From the NCBI GenBank assembly GCA_947496465.1, contig CANMCX010000002.1, positions 186,001 to 250,000 of the forward strand: DNA of 64,000 nucleotides. Reading direction: 5' to 3'. The stretch is from Marinifilum_A sediminis. GTDB taxonomy: Bacteria > Bacteroidota > Bacteroidia > Bacteroidales > Marinifilaceae. Position numbers and translations under genes: made by a program. Positions within the stretch are counted from its first letter, which is position 1, and every line of letters begins with the position of its first letter. The notes beneath the pieces are model-generated. The model made no database searches and was not told the DNA's origin. It saw only the letters and a list, made by a program, of their open reading frames with translations. Below, one piece after another: positions 35,496-43,695 of this stretch.

Positions 35496-37557
35496 AACTG
35501 TTAGTAGGTAGTGTAAAATAGAAAGTGGTTCCAACTCCTTCGGTTGACTCACACCAAATTTCCCCACCTAATAATTCTACCAAACCTTTCGAAATGGATA
35601 AACCAAGACCAGTTCCACTGTTATGCTCATGATTTTCAGATTCAACCTGAAGGAAACGATCGAATATGTGTGGAATCTGATCGCCTGGAATTCCAACTCC
35701 CGAATCCTGAATTTTGATTTGCAAAAAATCTTCATCCAATAATGAGCAATGTATCAAAATCTCACCTTCAGTAGTAAATTTACTGGCATTGCCAATTAAA
35801 TTGATCAAAATTTGCTTCAGTCTTACTCTATCTGTTTTAATCAAATTCTCGTGAAAATCCAATTCAATTTGAGAGTGCAATCTGATTCGTCCATCCTTAA
35901 TTTTATCGTTGCTGGAAAAAAACTCCTGTATTGTTTCGATTAAATCCCTTATTTCTACTTCTTCAACATACAGTTTTAATTGCCCACTTTCTATCAAGGA
36001 TGTATCCATGATATCATCAATTATCTTTTGTAAATAATCTGAACTCCTTTGAATTAAATCACAATACTTAAACTGTTTTTCCTTTGTTATATTAGGTGAA
36101 GATAATAAAGAAGAAAACCCAACGATACTATTCATAGGGGTCCTAATCTCATGCGACATATTAGCCAAAAATAGGGTTTTTAAGCGATCAGCATTCTTCG
36201 CAACCTTCGTTGCTTCTTTAAGCTGTTCTTCCCTCTCCATTTGCACCGATATGTCACTCATAATACCAAGCATTCTATAGGCTTTTCCTGATCCATCCTT
36301 TAAGAAAGTTCCTTTATCATGAATCGGAACATACAAACCATTCTTATGCTGATATCTATAAATTACTTCATAGTCATCACCCTTGGCAATGGAGTGATCC
36401 AAAGTGGATACTGCATTATCCACATCATCAGGATGAACAAACTTCTCCCAATCCTTAATTGTGATAGACTCGTATTCTTTAGTGGTTGAACCAATCGTAT
36501 TTTTCAGATCTCCAGACCACAACACACTATCATCCAGCAAATTGTAGTCGTACACAATTTGACCTCTTTGCTCTGCCACTATTCTATACCGAGCCTCACT
36601 ATCTTTCAAAGCACTTTCTGCAACTAACCGATGAGAAAGCTCTTTATTCAATTCTGCAGTTCGCTTTATTACTAATCTCTGCAATCTCTTATTGAAAACA
36701 AATAAAATTGAAAAAACCACCATTACCAGAAGAGCAGCACTGCCTATCCAATACCAAAAATTTCTACGCTCCCAAAATTCACGAGTTGATAAGAACACCC
36801 ACTCTTTTCTAATTTTATTCTTCTCACTCCTGCTAATTGCAGCAATGGTTTTATCCAAAATAGTACGCAATATTGGCATATCATCTCTTACGCCCATGGC
36901 AATTCTGTAGGTAAAGTCAATATTACCTGCCACATGAAGCTTTACTATACCAAGGTTTTCCAGATGAAAGGATGCAGAAGCCAAATCTAAAATCATGACA
37001 TCTGTTTCATCAAAAACCAACTTTTTTAAGCCTTCCAAATCATCCAAAACCAAATCCAGTTTCAAATCAGGATAAGTTCTCTCCAAATATTCATGCACCG
37101 CAAACTTATAACTTACACTCACCTTTTTATCATAGAGATCTGCTACAGTCAACAATTTATCCGAATTACTAACAATAACAACAGGAGATTCAAAATAGGC
37201 TTCGGTAAAAATTAAGTATTCACTACGCTGGGGAGTTTTCGATAGAGAAGTGGCAATCTCAACATGCTTGCTCTTTATTAATTCCAGGTTAGCATCCAAA
37301 CTCTCCTCATGAAGCTTGATAAATTCTATATTCAACTTATCCTCTATTAAAGACAAATAATCATTCGAAATGCCAATAACCTCGCCCTTATCATTTATAA
37401 AATCAAGAGGCGCATAAAGTGGATCTTGCGCAACCCTTAGGGAATCTCCATTTACCAACAACCATTCTTTTTCATTATTGCTTAAAAAACTTAGCTGCTC
37501 TTCATTTTTACAGCCCAATAGGAAACATAGTAAAATTAATAGGGAGATGTATTTCAT
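35494..37557 (-). CDS. BvgS-like sensor histidine kinase with periplasmic solute-binding domain
   Basis: 687 aa from the ATG at 37557 (MKYISLLILLCFLLGC). The N-terminus has a lipobox-like LLGC followed by KNEEQ. The SBP_bac_3-type domain (about 30-265) contains VNGDSLRVAQDPLYAPLDFI and ISNDYLSLIEDKLNIEFIKL. One TM about 285-305; a PAS/PAC domain about 340-455; HisKA with His469 in MSHEIRTPMNSIVGFSS; HATPase_c with NLIGNASKF, DSGVGI and GTGLGLSIS. It senses a small solute through the Venus-flytrap domain and starts a phosphorelay. It lacks receiver and HPt domains, and no regulator adjoins it, so its partner is elsewhere. Confidence 0.9.
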   Translation of the reverse strand: MKYISLLILLCFLLGCKNEEQLSFLSNNEKEWLLVNGDSLRVAQDPLYAPLDFINDKGEVIGISNDYLSLIEDKLNIEFIKLHEESLDANLELIKSKHVEIATSLSKTPQRSEYLIFTEAYFESPVVIVSNSDKLLTVADLYDKKVSVSYKFAVHEYLERTYPDLKLDLVLDDLEGLKKLVFDETDVMILDLASASFHLENLGIVKLHVAGNIDFTYRIAMGVRDDMPILRTILDKTIAAISRSEKNKIRKEWVFLSTREFWERRNFWYWIGSAALLVMVVFSILFVFNKRLQRLVIKRTAELNKELSHRLVAESALKDSEARYRIVAEQRGQIVYDYNLLDDSVLWSGDLKNTIGSTTKEYESITIKDWEKFVHPDDVDNAVSTLDHSIAKGDDYEVIYRYQHKNGLYVPIHDKGTFLKDGSGKAYRMLGIMSDISVQMEREEQLKEATKVAKNADRLKTLFLANMSHEIRTPMNSIVGFSSLLSSPNITKEKQFKYCDLIQRSSDYLQKIIDDIMDTSLIESGQLKLYVEEVEIRDLIETIQEFFSSNDKIKDGRIRLHSQIELDFHENLIKTDRVRLKQILINLIGNASKFTTEGEILIHCSLLDEDFLQIKIQDSGVGIPGDQIPHIFDRFLQVESENHEHNSGTGLGLSISKGLVELLGGEIWCESTEGVGTTFYFTLPTNS

Positions 37558-37829
37558 GTAAATGGATCTTATGCCTTCTAAATTTAAGTATTGAAGTTCA
37601 AAATTACAAATGCAAAAAACTTCATATGACATCATAAATATCACGATATCAATCGATAAATTTCTTTCTTACAAAGAATACGTATTTTTCGATTTAGCCT
37701 GAATATTTTAATGAAACTTGATACTTTATCCATTTTAATTTATATTTACTTGTACCATTTAAGCATGCATCATTAAACCAAACTCACCTTTCACATTCTC
37801 AAACAATAATCATCCTAAACCCCCAAGAA

Positions 37830-38285
37830 ATGAAAAAATTAGTCCTTTTATGTAGTGTTATCGCATTTTGCTTTCAATTGAGTGCACAAAATGTAGAAGA
37901 AGACAAAAAAGCAATCCAAAAAACCATTCAAACGGCTTATGTTGACGGTTTGCAAAACGAAGGTGATCTGGAGAAGATCGATTCTGGTATCCATCCTGAT
38001 TTTAGATTAATAGGTATAGGCGAAGAAAACAAAATGTGGAGCCTACCTATCGATAAATGGAAAGAGAAAACCAAAAAGAAAAAAGCCGATGGCAAATTTC
38101 CTCGCACTGGCGATAAAAAAGTGAGTGTGAAGTTTGAGAATATTGATATTACAGGCAATGCCGCTGTTGCAAAAATCCAATTCTTTGTTGGCAAAAAATT
38201 GACTTACGTGGATTACATCTCGCTTTACAAATTTCCAAATGGCTGGAAAATGGTAAACAAAATTTACTATAAGATTCCGAAATAA
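37830..38285 (+). CDS. Exported NTF2-like/lumazine-binding-like protein
   Basis: 151 aa with signal peptide MKKLVLLCSVIAFCFQLSAQ. The mature part has the NTF2-like pattern of the putative lumazine-binding family (PF12893): AIQKTIQTAYVDGLQNEGDL, FENIDITGNAAVAKIQFF, and a terminal YISLYKFPNGWKMVNKIYYK. In this family the fold binds a small ligand, but the ligand is usually unknown. Periplasmic. Single-gene unit with a strong terminator. Confidence 0.85.
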   Translation: MKKLVLLCSVIAFCFQLSAQNVEEDKKAIQKTIQTAYVDGLQNEGDLEKIDSGIHPDFRLIGIGEENKMWSLPIDKWKEKTKKKKADGKFPRTGDKKVSVKFENIDITGNAAVAKIQFFVGKKLTYVDYISLYKFPNGWKMVNKIYYKIPK

Positions 38286-38304
38286 GAAATCAATTCGATA
38301 TACA

Positions 38305-38335
38305 AAAAAGATCGCCAAAACTGGCGATCTTTTTT
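38305..38335 (+). terminator. Rho-independent terminator after the NTF2-like gene
   Basis: AAAAAGATCGCC (38305-38316) pairs perfectly with GGCGATCTTTTT (38323-38334) across a 6-base loop. Confidence 0.9.
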
Positions 38336-38439
38336 ATGCAATAGTATTGATGAAACTCTTGGTGTTGCAGAAAAAATGTAACCGCCCAACTGCCGCAAGT
38401 CATAGACCTGTGACAATTGAGGAAGCTTTTATAAATACC

Positions 38440-38492
38440 TGCTCTGCTTTCACAGAGCACAAGCAAAATCCTCGCGCTAGCTTTGGCTTGTG
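38440..38492. repeat. Two adjacent overlapping hairpins
   Basis: TGCTCTG (38440-38446) pairs with CAGAGCA (38453-38459); CACAAGC (38458-38464) pairs with GCTTGTG (38486-38492). They lie between convergent genes and share two bases, so they are mutually exclusive. No T run. The flanking 38340-38530 DNA is less AT-rich than its surroundings. Confidence 0.5.
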
Positions 38493-38531
38493 AATACTTG
38501 GACTATGTGGGACATCACTCAGACTTGTTCA

Positions 38532-39152
38532 TCAAAAATGCCATCCTACTTTTAGGGATACCTCAGCTTGAAATTTTTTGCTACTGTATGTAGTGGCACC
38601 AACATTCACTTTTTCGTTGTTTAGCACACAGTGCACTGCTCCCCAAGGTTCTACATAGAAGTTTTTATACACCTTAACAATATAACCACCGCCTGCGGTT
38701 ATCACATAGTCGTTGAAATTGTAATTGTTGTTATCAAGTTTTGATGTAATGGTGTTTTTCCACATTTCGCATCCAATACCATACCACCATCCCTTAAAGT
38801 TGTCATCTTTAAAGTAATCTATTATTAAAGCAGTGGCCCTTGTTTTCAAATTCAGGAAATCATCATTTCCCATCAACTTGTCTGGCATTTGAAATCCAGC
38901 GATTACACCTCGAAAACGAATTTTTTTGTAGCCATACCACAATTGGGCTGAGTATCCAAAATTACCCGTTGTCGCACTCATAATCGGAGGAAGTAAATCA
39001 ATGGCTACACCAACAGTTTGTCTATTCTTTACCCTAAGGGATTGTGAATACTGAATTTGATTTTCAGAAGTATCCCTTATTAAATTTGTTTGTGCAGAAA
39101 TTGTTGTAGCTAAAGCCATTGTTAGGGCCCAAATAAAAAATTGCTTTTGCAT
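38532..39152 (-). CDS. Small outer-membrane beta-barrel-like protein
   Basis: 206 aa with signal peptide MQKQFFIWALTMALATTISA. The mature sequence alternates hydrophobic and polar residues in short strands (GYSAQLWYGYKKIRFRGVIA, YVITAGGGYIVKVYKNFYVE) and ends in KVGWHF with a terminal aromatic, as outer-membrane barrels do. An 8- or 10-stranded barrel is likely. Family and ligand unknown. It lies next to a divergently unrelated Crp/Fnr gene on the same strand, 80 bp downstream of that gene's stop, so co-transcription is possible. Confidence 0.7.
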   Translation of the reverse strand: MQKQFFIWALTMALATTISAQTNLIRDTSENQIQYSQSLRVKNRQTVGVAIDLLPPIMSATTGNFGYSAQLWYGYKKIRFRGVIAGFQMPDKLMGNDDFLNLKTRATALIIDYFKDDNFKGWWYGIGCEMWKNTITSKLDNNNYNFNDYVITAGGGYIVKVYKNFYVEPWGAVHCVLNNEKVNVGATTYSSKKFQAEVSLKVGWHF

Positions 39153-39232
39153 ATCCTAAAGTTTATCTATTTACGATACAAAAGTAAATCTCCTATAAGG
39201 CTCAACTACTCCACATTTGTTACCAATTTACA

Positions 39233-39814
39233 TTACTCAAATAGTTCCTTGCGAATTCGGCTTAAGGATTTTGGAACTACACCTAAATAATTGGCTATAT
39301 GATAAAGCTGTACCCTTTGAAATATTTCAGGATATTGGCAAAGCATTTTCTTATATCGCTCAGTGGCCGTAAGTACCTGCAAGTCTATACTCTGTTCTGC
39401 AATTTTTAAGTATGCTTGTTCCATTAATATCCTGCCAAGTCGCTCTACTTTAGGAATTTTAACATACAAATTGCACAAATCTTCTTGTTTAATTACAAGC
39501 AATGCAGAGTTTTCAATTGCCTTAATACTAACTAATGATGGAGAATTATTCAAGCGGCTCTGATTAATTGTGACCCAATCTCCTTCAAAAGCAAAGTCGG
39601 TTGTTTTTTCATCACCATTCTCCATAGATTTAAAATAAATCATCGCTCCATGATTCACAAAGCCGATGGAAGTGCATACCTGACCTGCCTCTAAAAAAAA
39701 CTCATTTTTTTTGAGTGTTTGCAATTCAAAAGAACTGCAGAATTCCACTAATTCCTCATTGGTCAGGGAGATGATTGAGTCAATACTTTTTATTATTTTA
39801 TTCGTTTTATCCAT
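39233..39814 (-). CDS. Crp/Fnr-family transcriptional regulator
   Basis: 193 aa from the ATG at 39814 (MDKTNKIIKSIDSIIS). The cyclic-nucleotide-binding-like domain (about 15-120) has LKKNEFFLEAGQVCTSIGFV and DFAFEGDWVTINQSRLNNSP. The dimer helix follows, and a short HTH is at the C-terminus (YHIANYLGVVPKSLSRIRKE). No FNR-type N-terminal cysteine cluster is present, so it does not bind an oxygen-sensing [4Fe-4S] cluster in the classical way. This compact form is common in Bacteroidota, where ligands are mostly unknown. Target genes cannot be inferred. Confidence 0.85.
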   Translation of the reverse strand: MDKTNKIIKSIDSIISLTNEELVEFCSSFELQTLKKNEFFLEAGQVCTSIGFVNHGAMIYFKSMENGDEKTTDFAFEGDWVTINQSRLNNSPSLVSIKAIENSALLVIKQEDLCNLYVKIPKVERLGRILMEQAYLKIAEQSIDLQVLTATERYKKMLCQYPEIFQRVQLYHIANYLGVVPKSLSRIRKELFE

Positions 39815-39990
39815 AGAAAAATTGCCTGTTGTTTCCCAAGTTAGCAAAACATTTTTCATGCCGGAGTGCAGGTACGCAAATAATTATTCTGAATAAATTT
39901 TACTGGTACAGATTTCACCTTGTGGTAATTGGGAGAAAGCAAAAATCAAAGCCATAAAAACTCGCCAAGAGACAAACTTTTACGGCTCTA

Positions 39991-40050
39991 ATCATTTATT
40001 TATCTAATTTTATGGGGATGTGCAACAGTTACTTTTGTTATCAGCCGCTT
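39991..40050 (-). repeat. Cassette-end element, copy A
   Basis: Shares ATCTAATTTTAT, GGATGTGCAA and ACTTTTGTTATCAGC with copies B and C. Its inner end touches the stop codon of the 56-aa gene (40051). Most diverged of the three copies. Confidence 0.65.
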
Positions 40051-40221
40051 TTACATCAAGTCTTTAATGTCCAACACGGTAAGAAGCAGCCCCATTAAAA
40101 TCATCACAATGGCACACCACTTCATATAGGGTTTATTGATCCGTTTTAATTGTGTAAGAACAAAAATCCCACCACCAATAAATATCAAGTTGTCTATAAA
40201 AGAACCAATTATTTCAAACAT
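40051..40221 (-). CDS. 56-aa small membrane protein
   Basis: Starts MFEIIGSFIDNLIFIGGGIF at 40221 and ends with LDIKDLM. Two hydrophobic segments (about 5-24 and 35-50) separated by a basic loop (QLKRINKPYMKW) make a helical hairpin in the membrane. It begins 6 bp after the stop of the YARHG gene and so shares its unit. Function unknown; I recognise no family. Confidence 0.6.
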   Translation of the reverse strand: MFEIIGSFIDNLIFIGGGIFVLTQLKRINKPYMKWCAIVMILMGLLLTVLDIKDLM

Positions 40222-40227
40222 AGCATT

Positions 40228-40929
40228 TTAATTATTTTCAGTTCGTTGTATTAGTTTAATGTTTTCTTTTTCTAAGTTGGTTAGAAAGGCATTAACATTA
40301 TCGTGTTGTCCAGAATACCAATCCTGATTTTTAAAATATAAATAGATTTCTCCACCTAAGTTAAACTTATAACCATATCGGGCAAATATCTCATTTCGCA
40401 TGATTTGTAGATTGGGCTTAGTCATTTCGTTTAATTCTTCTGGACTTAAAATTCGCATTGATGCTTGTGGATATTTTCCTGGAAAATTGGAATTAATTAA
40501 ACCTGTCCTAATTCCAATTTCAAATTCTCCTTTATCCATTAAAGGACTCCATGATTCATATATTTTCAATCCTTTAATGTGTTCGTTGGATTCATATATC
40601 ACAAATTCTCCATTTGTCTTATTAGAATAGAATTTACTTCCTTCAATTCGAACATTTTTTAAGTTCTCCCAATGCCAAATCCATGATTTGCCATCATCAG
40701 ACCAATTTCCTGTTTTAAGTTGAGCGTAATCCTTCTCAATTCCAAATATTAGAATCAGTTCAGATTCCATTTCAGAATCTCCAAAATGATATATGGATTG
40801 ATATTCAAAAGTAAATTTGGGCACCCAAGTTTTAATTTTTGACTCATCGATTCTTTCTGAACCAATCTTTTGTCCGCTTACAACTAAGGGAATTAAAGTT
40901 AAAAACAAAAGAAGATATCTATTTCTCAT
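40228..40929 (-). CDS. Exported YARHG-domain protein
   Basis: 233 aa from the ATG at 40929 (MRNRYLLLFLTLIPLVVSGQ, a signal peptide). The first 150 residues are beta-rich and unrecognised. The C-terminal 60 residues match the YARHG domain: LQIMRNEIFARYGYKFNLGG, then YFKNQDWYSGQH and LTNLEKENIKLIQ. YARHG domains are extracytoplasmic and of unknown function. The start chosen places the 3' element of the acetyltransferase unit (40941-41003) outside the gene. Confidence 0.82.
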   Translation of the reverse strand: MRNRYLLLFLTLIPLVVSGQKIGSERIDESKIKTWVPKFTFEYQSIYHFGDSEMESELILIFGIEKDYAQLKTGNWSDDGKSWIWHWENLKNVRIEGSKFYSNKTNGEFVIYESNEHIKGLKIYESWSPLMDKGEFEIGIRTGLINSNFPGKYPQASMRILSPEELNEMTKPNLQIMRNEIFARYGYKFNLGGEIYLYFKNQDWYSGQHDNVNAFLTNLEKENIKLIQRTENN

Positions 40930-40940
40930 AGGTGCTTTTT

Positions 40941-41003
40941 TAATGTAATCATCTAATTTTATATAGATGTGCAACGCTTACTTTTCTTAGCAGCTGGCTT
41001 TTG
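40941..41003 (-). repeat. Cassette-end element, copy B
   Basis: Contains ATCATCTAATTTTATATAGATG, an internal inverted repeat CATCTA/TAGATG, then GCAACGCTTACTTTTCTTAG and CAGCTGGCTTTT. It abuts the acetyltransferase stop (41004). The junction GCTGGCTTTT is shared with the element at 42440-42583. Confidence 0.75.
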
Positions 41004-41570
41004 TCATAATGTTTTCTCAGAAATTTCTGAGTTCTGTGAATCGCCATTGAAAATAATTGGATGACATTCTTTAATAAACTTTTCAACTTCTTTTTCGGAT
41101 ATGTGGTCTGGATATGACATTAGTAATAATTGTAATGGAGATTGACCTTCTTTTAAAGGAGGCATTTCATAATAATGTTGATTTAGTTTGAAGCCTATTC
41201 TTTCATAAAATTTTATTCTTCGCTGATTTATTGCCGATGTAGGCAATTCCACCTCCAGAAGAATTGGCTTTTCATTTCGATTCATAAATCTATTAAGAAT
41301 TAACTTTCCGAAACCTTTATTCCTATGTTGTTTTGATGTCGCAAAATGATCAATGAATCTATGTTTTTCAAAATCCCACCATAAAAGAAATCCTATCAGC
41401 TCTTTTTCATTACTCATGACATCAAAATGATAATTTGATTTATTAAAGACACGTATTTGATCATCCAACAATCTTCGCTCTTCCAATGGGAAGGCATCCT
41501 GATAGAGTTCCCAAGCTTCGTGGAAATAATTATCTGAAATAGTTTTTAATCTTATTTGTTTCATTTGCAT
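41004..41570 (-). CDS. GNAT-family N-acetyltransferase
   Basis: 188 aa from the ATG at 41570 (MQMKQIRLKTISDNYFHEAW). The alternative in-frame extension would be encoded by the 143-bp repeat upstream and is unlikely. The GNAT fold shows in FHEAWELYQDAFPLEERRLL, motif A FATSKQHRNKGFGKLIL (R-x-x-G-x-G, acetyl-CoA pyrophosphate loop) and motif B RRIKFYERIGFKLNQHYYEM. It transfers an acetyl group to an unknown amine. The C-terminal 35 residues are extra. Single-gene unit followed by element B. Confidence 0.85.
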   Translation of the reverse strand: MQMKQIRLKTISDNYFHEAWELYQDAFPLEERRLLDDQIRVFNKSNYHFDVMSNEKELIGFLLWWDFEKHRFIDHFATSKQHRNKGFGKLILNRFMNRNEKPILLEVELPTSAINQRRIKFYERIGFKLNQHYYEMPPLKEGQSPLQLLLMSYPDHISEKEVEKFIKECHPIIFNGDSQNSEISEKTL

Positions 41571-41575
41571 CGCTG

Positions 41576-41718
41576 TATGTGCAGGGAGATGGTTTACAGT
41601 TGTACAAGTCACATGGTTTACACTATGTGGTTTGTTACGCGAATACTCTTTTCTCTATATTTTAGTAGTATATTATTAATATAAGCTAAAAATACATTAC
41701 CATAAAATACTTTCCAAA
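41576..41718. repeat. 143-bp direct repeat, copy D1
   Basis: TATGTGCAGGGAGATGG through CTTTCCAAA; about 85% identical by eye to 43553-43695, with the same length. It contains CACAT/ATGTG arms (CACATGGTTTACACTATGTG) and lies immediately upstream of the acetyltransferase start, so it probably carries that gene's promoter. Confidence 0.8.
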
Positions 41719-41991
41719 CACCATTGACATTATTCAGGCAAACAAAGTAATGCATCTATCTGCTACTGCCTATAATCTTAAAAAACTATTGAAATATGTA
41801 AGTAAAAACACGAAAACAATGGCTAATCAGGCAATTGTTTGCTTTTTACTTATCAGGAGCCTATTGGGCAGGTATAGATCCATTTTAAGGCTTTTATAAT
41901 GTAATCATCTAATTTTATGCGGATGCGCAATGCTTACTTATATTACCAGCTGTGTTATCACAATCACTTATTTTTCGTCAATCTTTGCTTA
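41719..41991. other. Non-coding stretch holding element C
   Basis: No ORF with coding character. It contains the repeat copy C at 41898-41956. The part 41719-41890 shows no other structure that I can support. Confidence 0.5.
41898..41956 (-). repeat. Cassette-end element, copy C
   Basis: ATGTAATCATCTAATTTTAT, GGATGCGCAATGCTTACTTA and TATTACCAGCTG match copy B closely. It lies 35 bp after the stop of the 140-aa lipoprotein gene. Confidence 0.75.
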
Positions 41992-42414
41992 TTATAATTG
42001 AATTTCATAAATATAACATACCCCGGTAATCGAATCCCGAAAATACCTTGAACCTTGGTCAAAATCACAATTTCCACCATATCTGATGGAAGTATGCGAT
42101 GGTTTAAACCAATCAGGAGCTTCACTTGGTAATGTCCAATTTCTAGTGTCAATAGGTAAACTGTTTTGTACTAAAAACTCTTCCCACCAAATCTTTGTTG
42201 GTTTGAATTTCAAATACATAATATATTCTCTAGTCATATGACTGGATTGCCAATATTTTGCTTTTTCAAATTCTATATCATTTGGAGGTTTCGTTCCTGC
42301 CCAATAATTATATGCTTCTTTTGGATTAGTTGTATTAATTTCGGAACAGCTACTTAGCGTTAACACGGTTAATGTTAAAATCAGAATCCATTTTATCAAA
42401 TTATCTAATCTCAT
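41992..42414 (-). CDS. Small lipoprotein of unknown function
   Basis: 140 aa. The lipoprotein signal ends at a lipobox: ILTLTVLTLSSC, Cys23. The mature part is rich in Trp, Tyr and Phe (YNYWAGTKPPND, YWQSSHMTREYIMYLKFKPT, KIWWEEFLV) and ends GVCYIYEIQL. The layout (lipobox, short region of AYNYWAGT-type, W-x-x-F) is common among small Bacteroidota cassette lipoproteins; I recognise no named family. Single-gene unit, followed by element C and preceded by the nested palindrome. Confidence 0.7.
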   Translation of the reverse strand: MRLDNLIKWILILTLTVLTLSSCSEINTTNPKEAYNYWAGTKPPNDIEFEKAKYWQSSHMTREYIMYLKFKPTKIWWEEFLVQNSLPIDTRNWTLPSEAPDWFKPSHTSIRYGGNCDFDQGSRYFRDSITGVCYIYEIQL

Positions 42415-42439
42415 AAGTCTATATTATTTGATCATTTAA

Positions 42440-42583
42440 CATTGCTGGTAACGGTTGGTGTAAGTTTAGTAGAGGATTTACGTGCAGTTATCCGTCCGAT
42501 AGGAACGGATAATTGGGCGTGAATCCAACGTTGGAACACCCACCGAACCCGCTATTAAATTTACACTTTGTTGTGTGCTGGCT
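42440..42583 (-). repeat. Large nested-palindrome cassette-end element
   Basis: Three concentric inverted pairs: GTGTAAGTTTAGTAG (42458-42472) with CTATTAAATTTACAC (42552-42566); GGATTTACG (42474-42482) with CGTGAATCC (42518-42526); TTATCCGT (42488-42495) with ACGGATAA (42505-42512). CCAACGTTGG (42525-42534) is a separate palindrome. The outer arm contains the stop codon of the 116-aa gene, whose last residues AHNKV are encoded by the element. Confidence 0.85.
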
Positions 42584-42911
42584 TTTTTACATATTGATTA
42601 TAAATTACTTGAATGAAAAAAAGTGCTATTCCAATAAATCCAAAAAATAAAGTAATTATAACTATCAGTGGATTTTTAATCTCATTGATTTTAAAATCCT
42701 TATAAACCAAAATGGCAAAAGCTATATTAAATAAAACTGTAATAATCGTTGGAATATAAGATATGTACTCATACATGGAGTTTTGGCTTTCTATCATTAA
42801 TTGGGCTAGATAATTATGGAAATAATAAATCCAAACCAAGTTAATTAGGTAGGCAATTGACAATAAAATAGCGTATTTATAAATTGCTTTCTGAAAATCA
42901 AATCTGTTCAT
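42561..42911 (-). CDS. 116-aa membrane protein
   Basis: Starts MNRFDFQKAIYKYAILLSIA. Three or four hydrophobic segments (about 11-31, 50-68 and 80-103). Unrecognised. The start overlaps the end of the 109-aa gene upstream by 14 bp, so both belong to one unit. The C-terminal PAHNKV and the stop lie inside the nested palindrome, as expected for an ORF that runs into a cassette recombination site. Confidence 0.65.
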   Translation of the reverse strand: MNRFDFQKAIYKYAILLSIAYLINLVWIYYFHNYLAQLMIESQNSMYEYISYIPTIITVLFNIAFAILVYKDFKINEIKNPLIVIITLFFGFIGIALFFIQVIYNQYVKKPAHNKV

Positions 42912-43227
42912 ATTTATTAATTAAGTTTTTTAGAATTAGGATTGAAAAAAAGAACAGTCCTGCTGTTGCTGAAATAACGGTCAAAATCGGAATAATAATC
43001 CAGTTTAGCCCATTTCGGTATAGGTCAATCGACATTATTACTCCTAGAATTATATTAAAAATATTAGTTTGATACATTGAGAAAAATGTGGTTTGGCTCT
43101 GCGTAAACCCATCACCAACAATTGTTTTCGTAAATAAATCAGGCACTAATTCATTTAGTAAAACTCTCAGTATTGCTAATCCTATAATGATTAGTAGGTA
43201 TTTCGTTATAAATCTTTTTATATCCAT
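42898..43227 (-). CDS. 109-aa membrane protein
   Basis: Start taken at the ATG at 43227 (MDIKRFITKYLLIIIGLAIL); a further 16 codons are open upstream but run into a GTTGTGTGC junction sequence. Three hydrophobic segments (about 8-25, 42-60 and 70-95). Unrecognised. Similar topology to the overlapping 116-aa product, so the two may form a complex (inference). Confidence 0.6.
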   Translation of the reverse strand: MDIKRFITKYLLIIIGLAILRVLLNELVPDLFTKTIVGDGFTQSQTTFFSMYQTNIFNIILGVIMSIDLYRNGLNWIIIPILTVISATAGLFFFSILILKNLINKYEQI

Positions 43228-43552
43228 TGTTTCTTTTTTTCGCATATGTATCGATTTGGTTAAGCTTGCACACAACTTGTTTGTTAGCTGAATAAAGTTG
43301 TGTTTATTTTTACTGTATCACAATTAAAAGTTGTGCAATACATACCCTATAGGTCAGTATTGTGCACTTCTTGTAATTTTTCGGTCGTATACTATATTTA
43401 AAAGTAGAAAGAAGTTAGTCAATTCAAAAGCTAGCATAATAAAAATTTAAAAAGCTTTCAGAATATAGAATAGGTCTAGATTAGAATTACTTTCTGATAC
43501 TCAATATCAAAGTCAATGTAATTATTCTCATGATTGCTATCTTTTTATTATG

Positions 43553-43695
43553 TATGTACAGGGAGATCGTTTACAATTGTGCAAGTCACATGCTTTACAC
43601 TATGTGGTCTGTTAAGCGAATACTTTTTTCTCTATATTTAAGTAGTTTATCATTTATATTACTTAAAAATACATTACCATAAAATACTTTCCAAA
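43553..43695. repeat. 143-bp direct repeat, copy D2
   Basis: TATGTACAGGGAGATCG through CTTTCCAAA, matching 41576-41718 base for base in length with about 20 substitutions by eye. Same orientation; 1.98 kb apart. The two copies bracket the lipoprotein and the two membrane-protein genes. Confidence 0.8.

Larger units (their letters stand above)
39991..43310 (-). other. Cassette-like gene array with repeated 3' elements
   Basis: Seven small genes on the minus strand form units of one or two genes. Four units are followed at the 3' end by a repeated or palindromic element: 39991-40050, 40941-41003 and 41898-41956 are one family, and 42440-42583 is a larger nested palindrome. The products are unrelated (YARHG protein, acetyltransferase, lipoprotein, small membrane proteins). 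This ORF-plus-3'-element layout is that of integron cassettes or CALINs (attC clusters lacking an integrase), but classical attC core boxes are not clear and no integron integrase is in the window. Confidence 0.5.

Noticed and set aside
39991..43310. Calling the array a classical integron
   Set aside because: I could not place RYYYAAC/GTTRRRY core boxes convincingly in copies A, B and C, and no integron integrase gene is in the window. Kept as cassette-like only.
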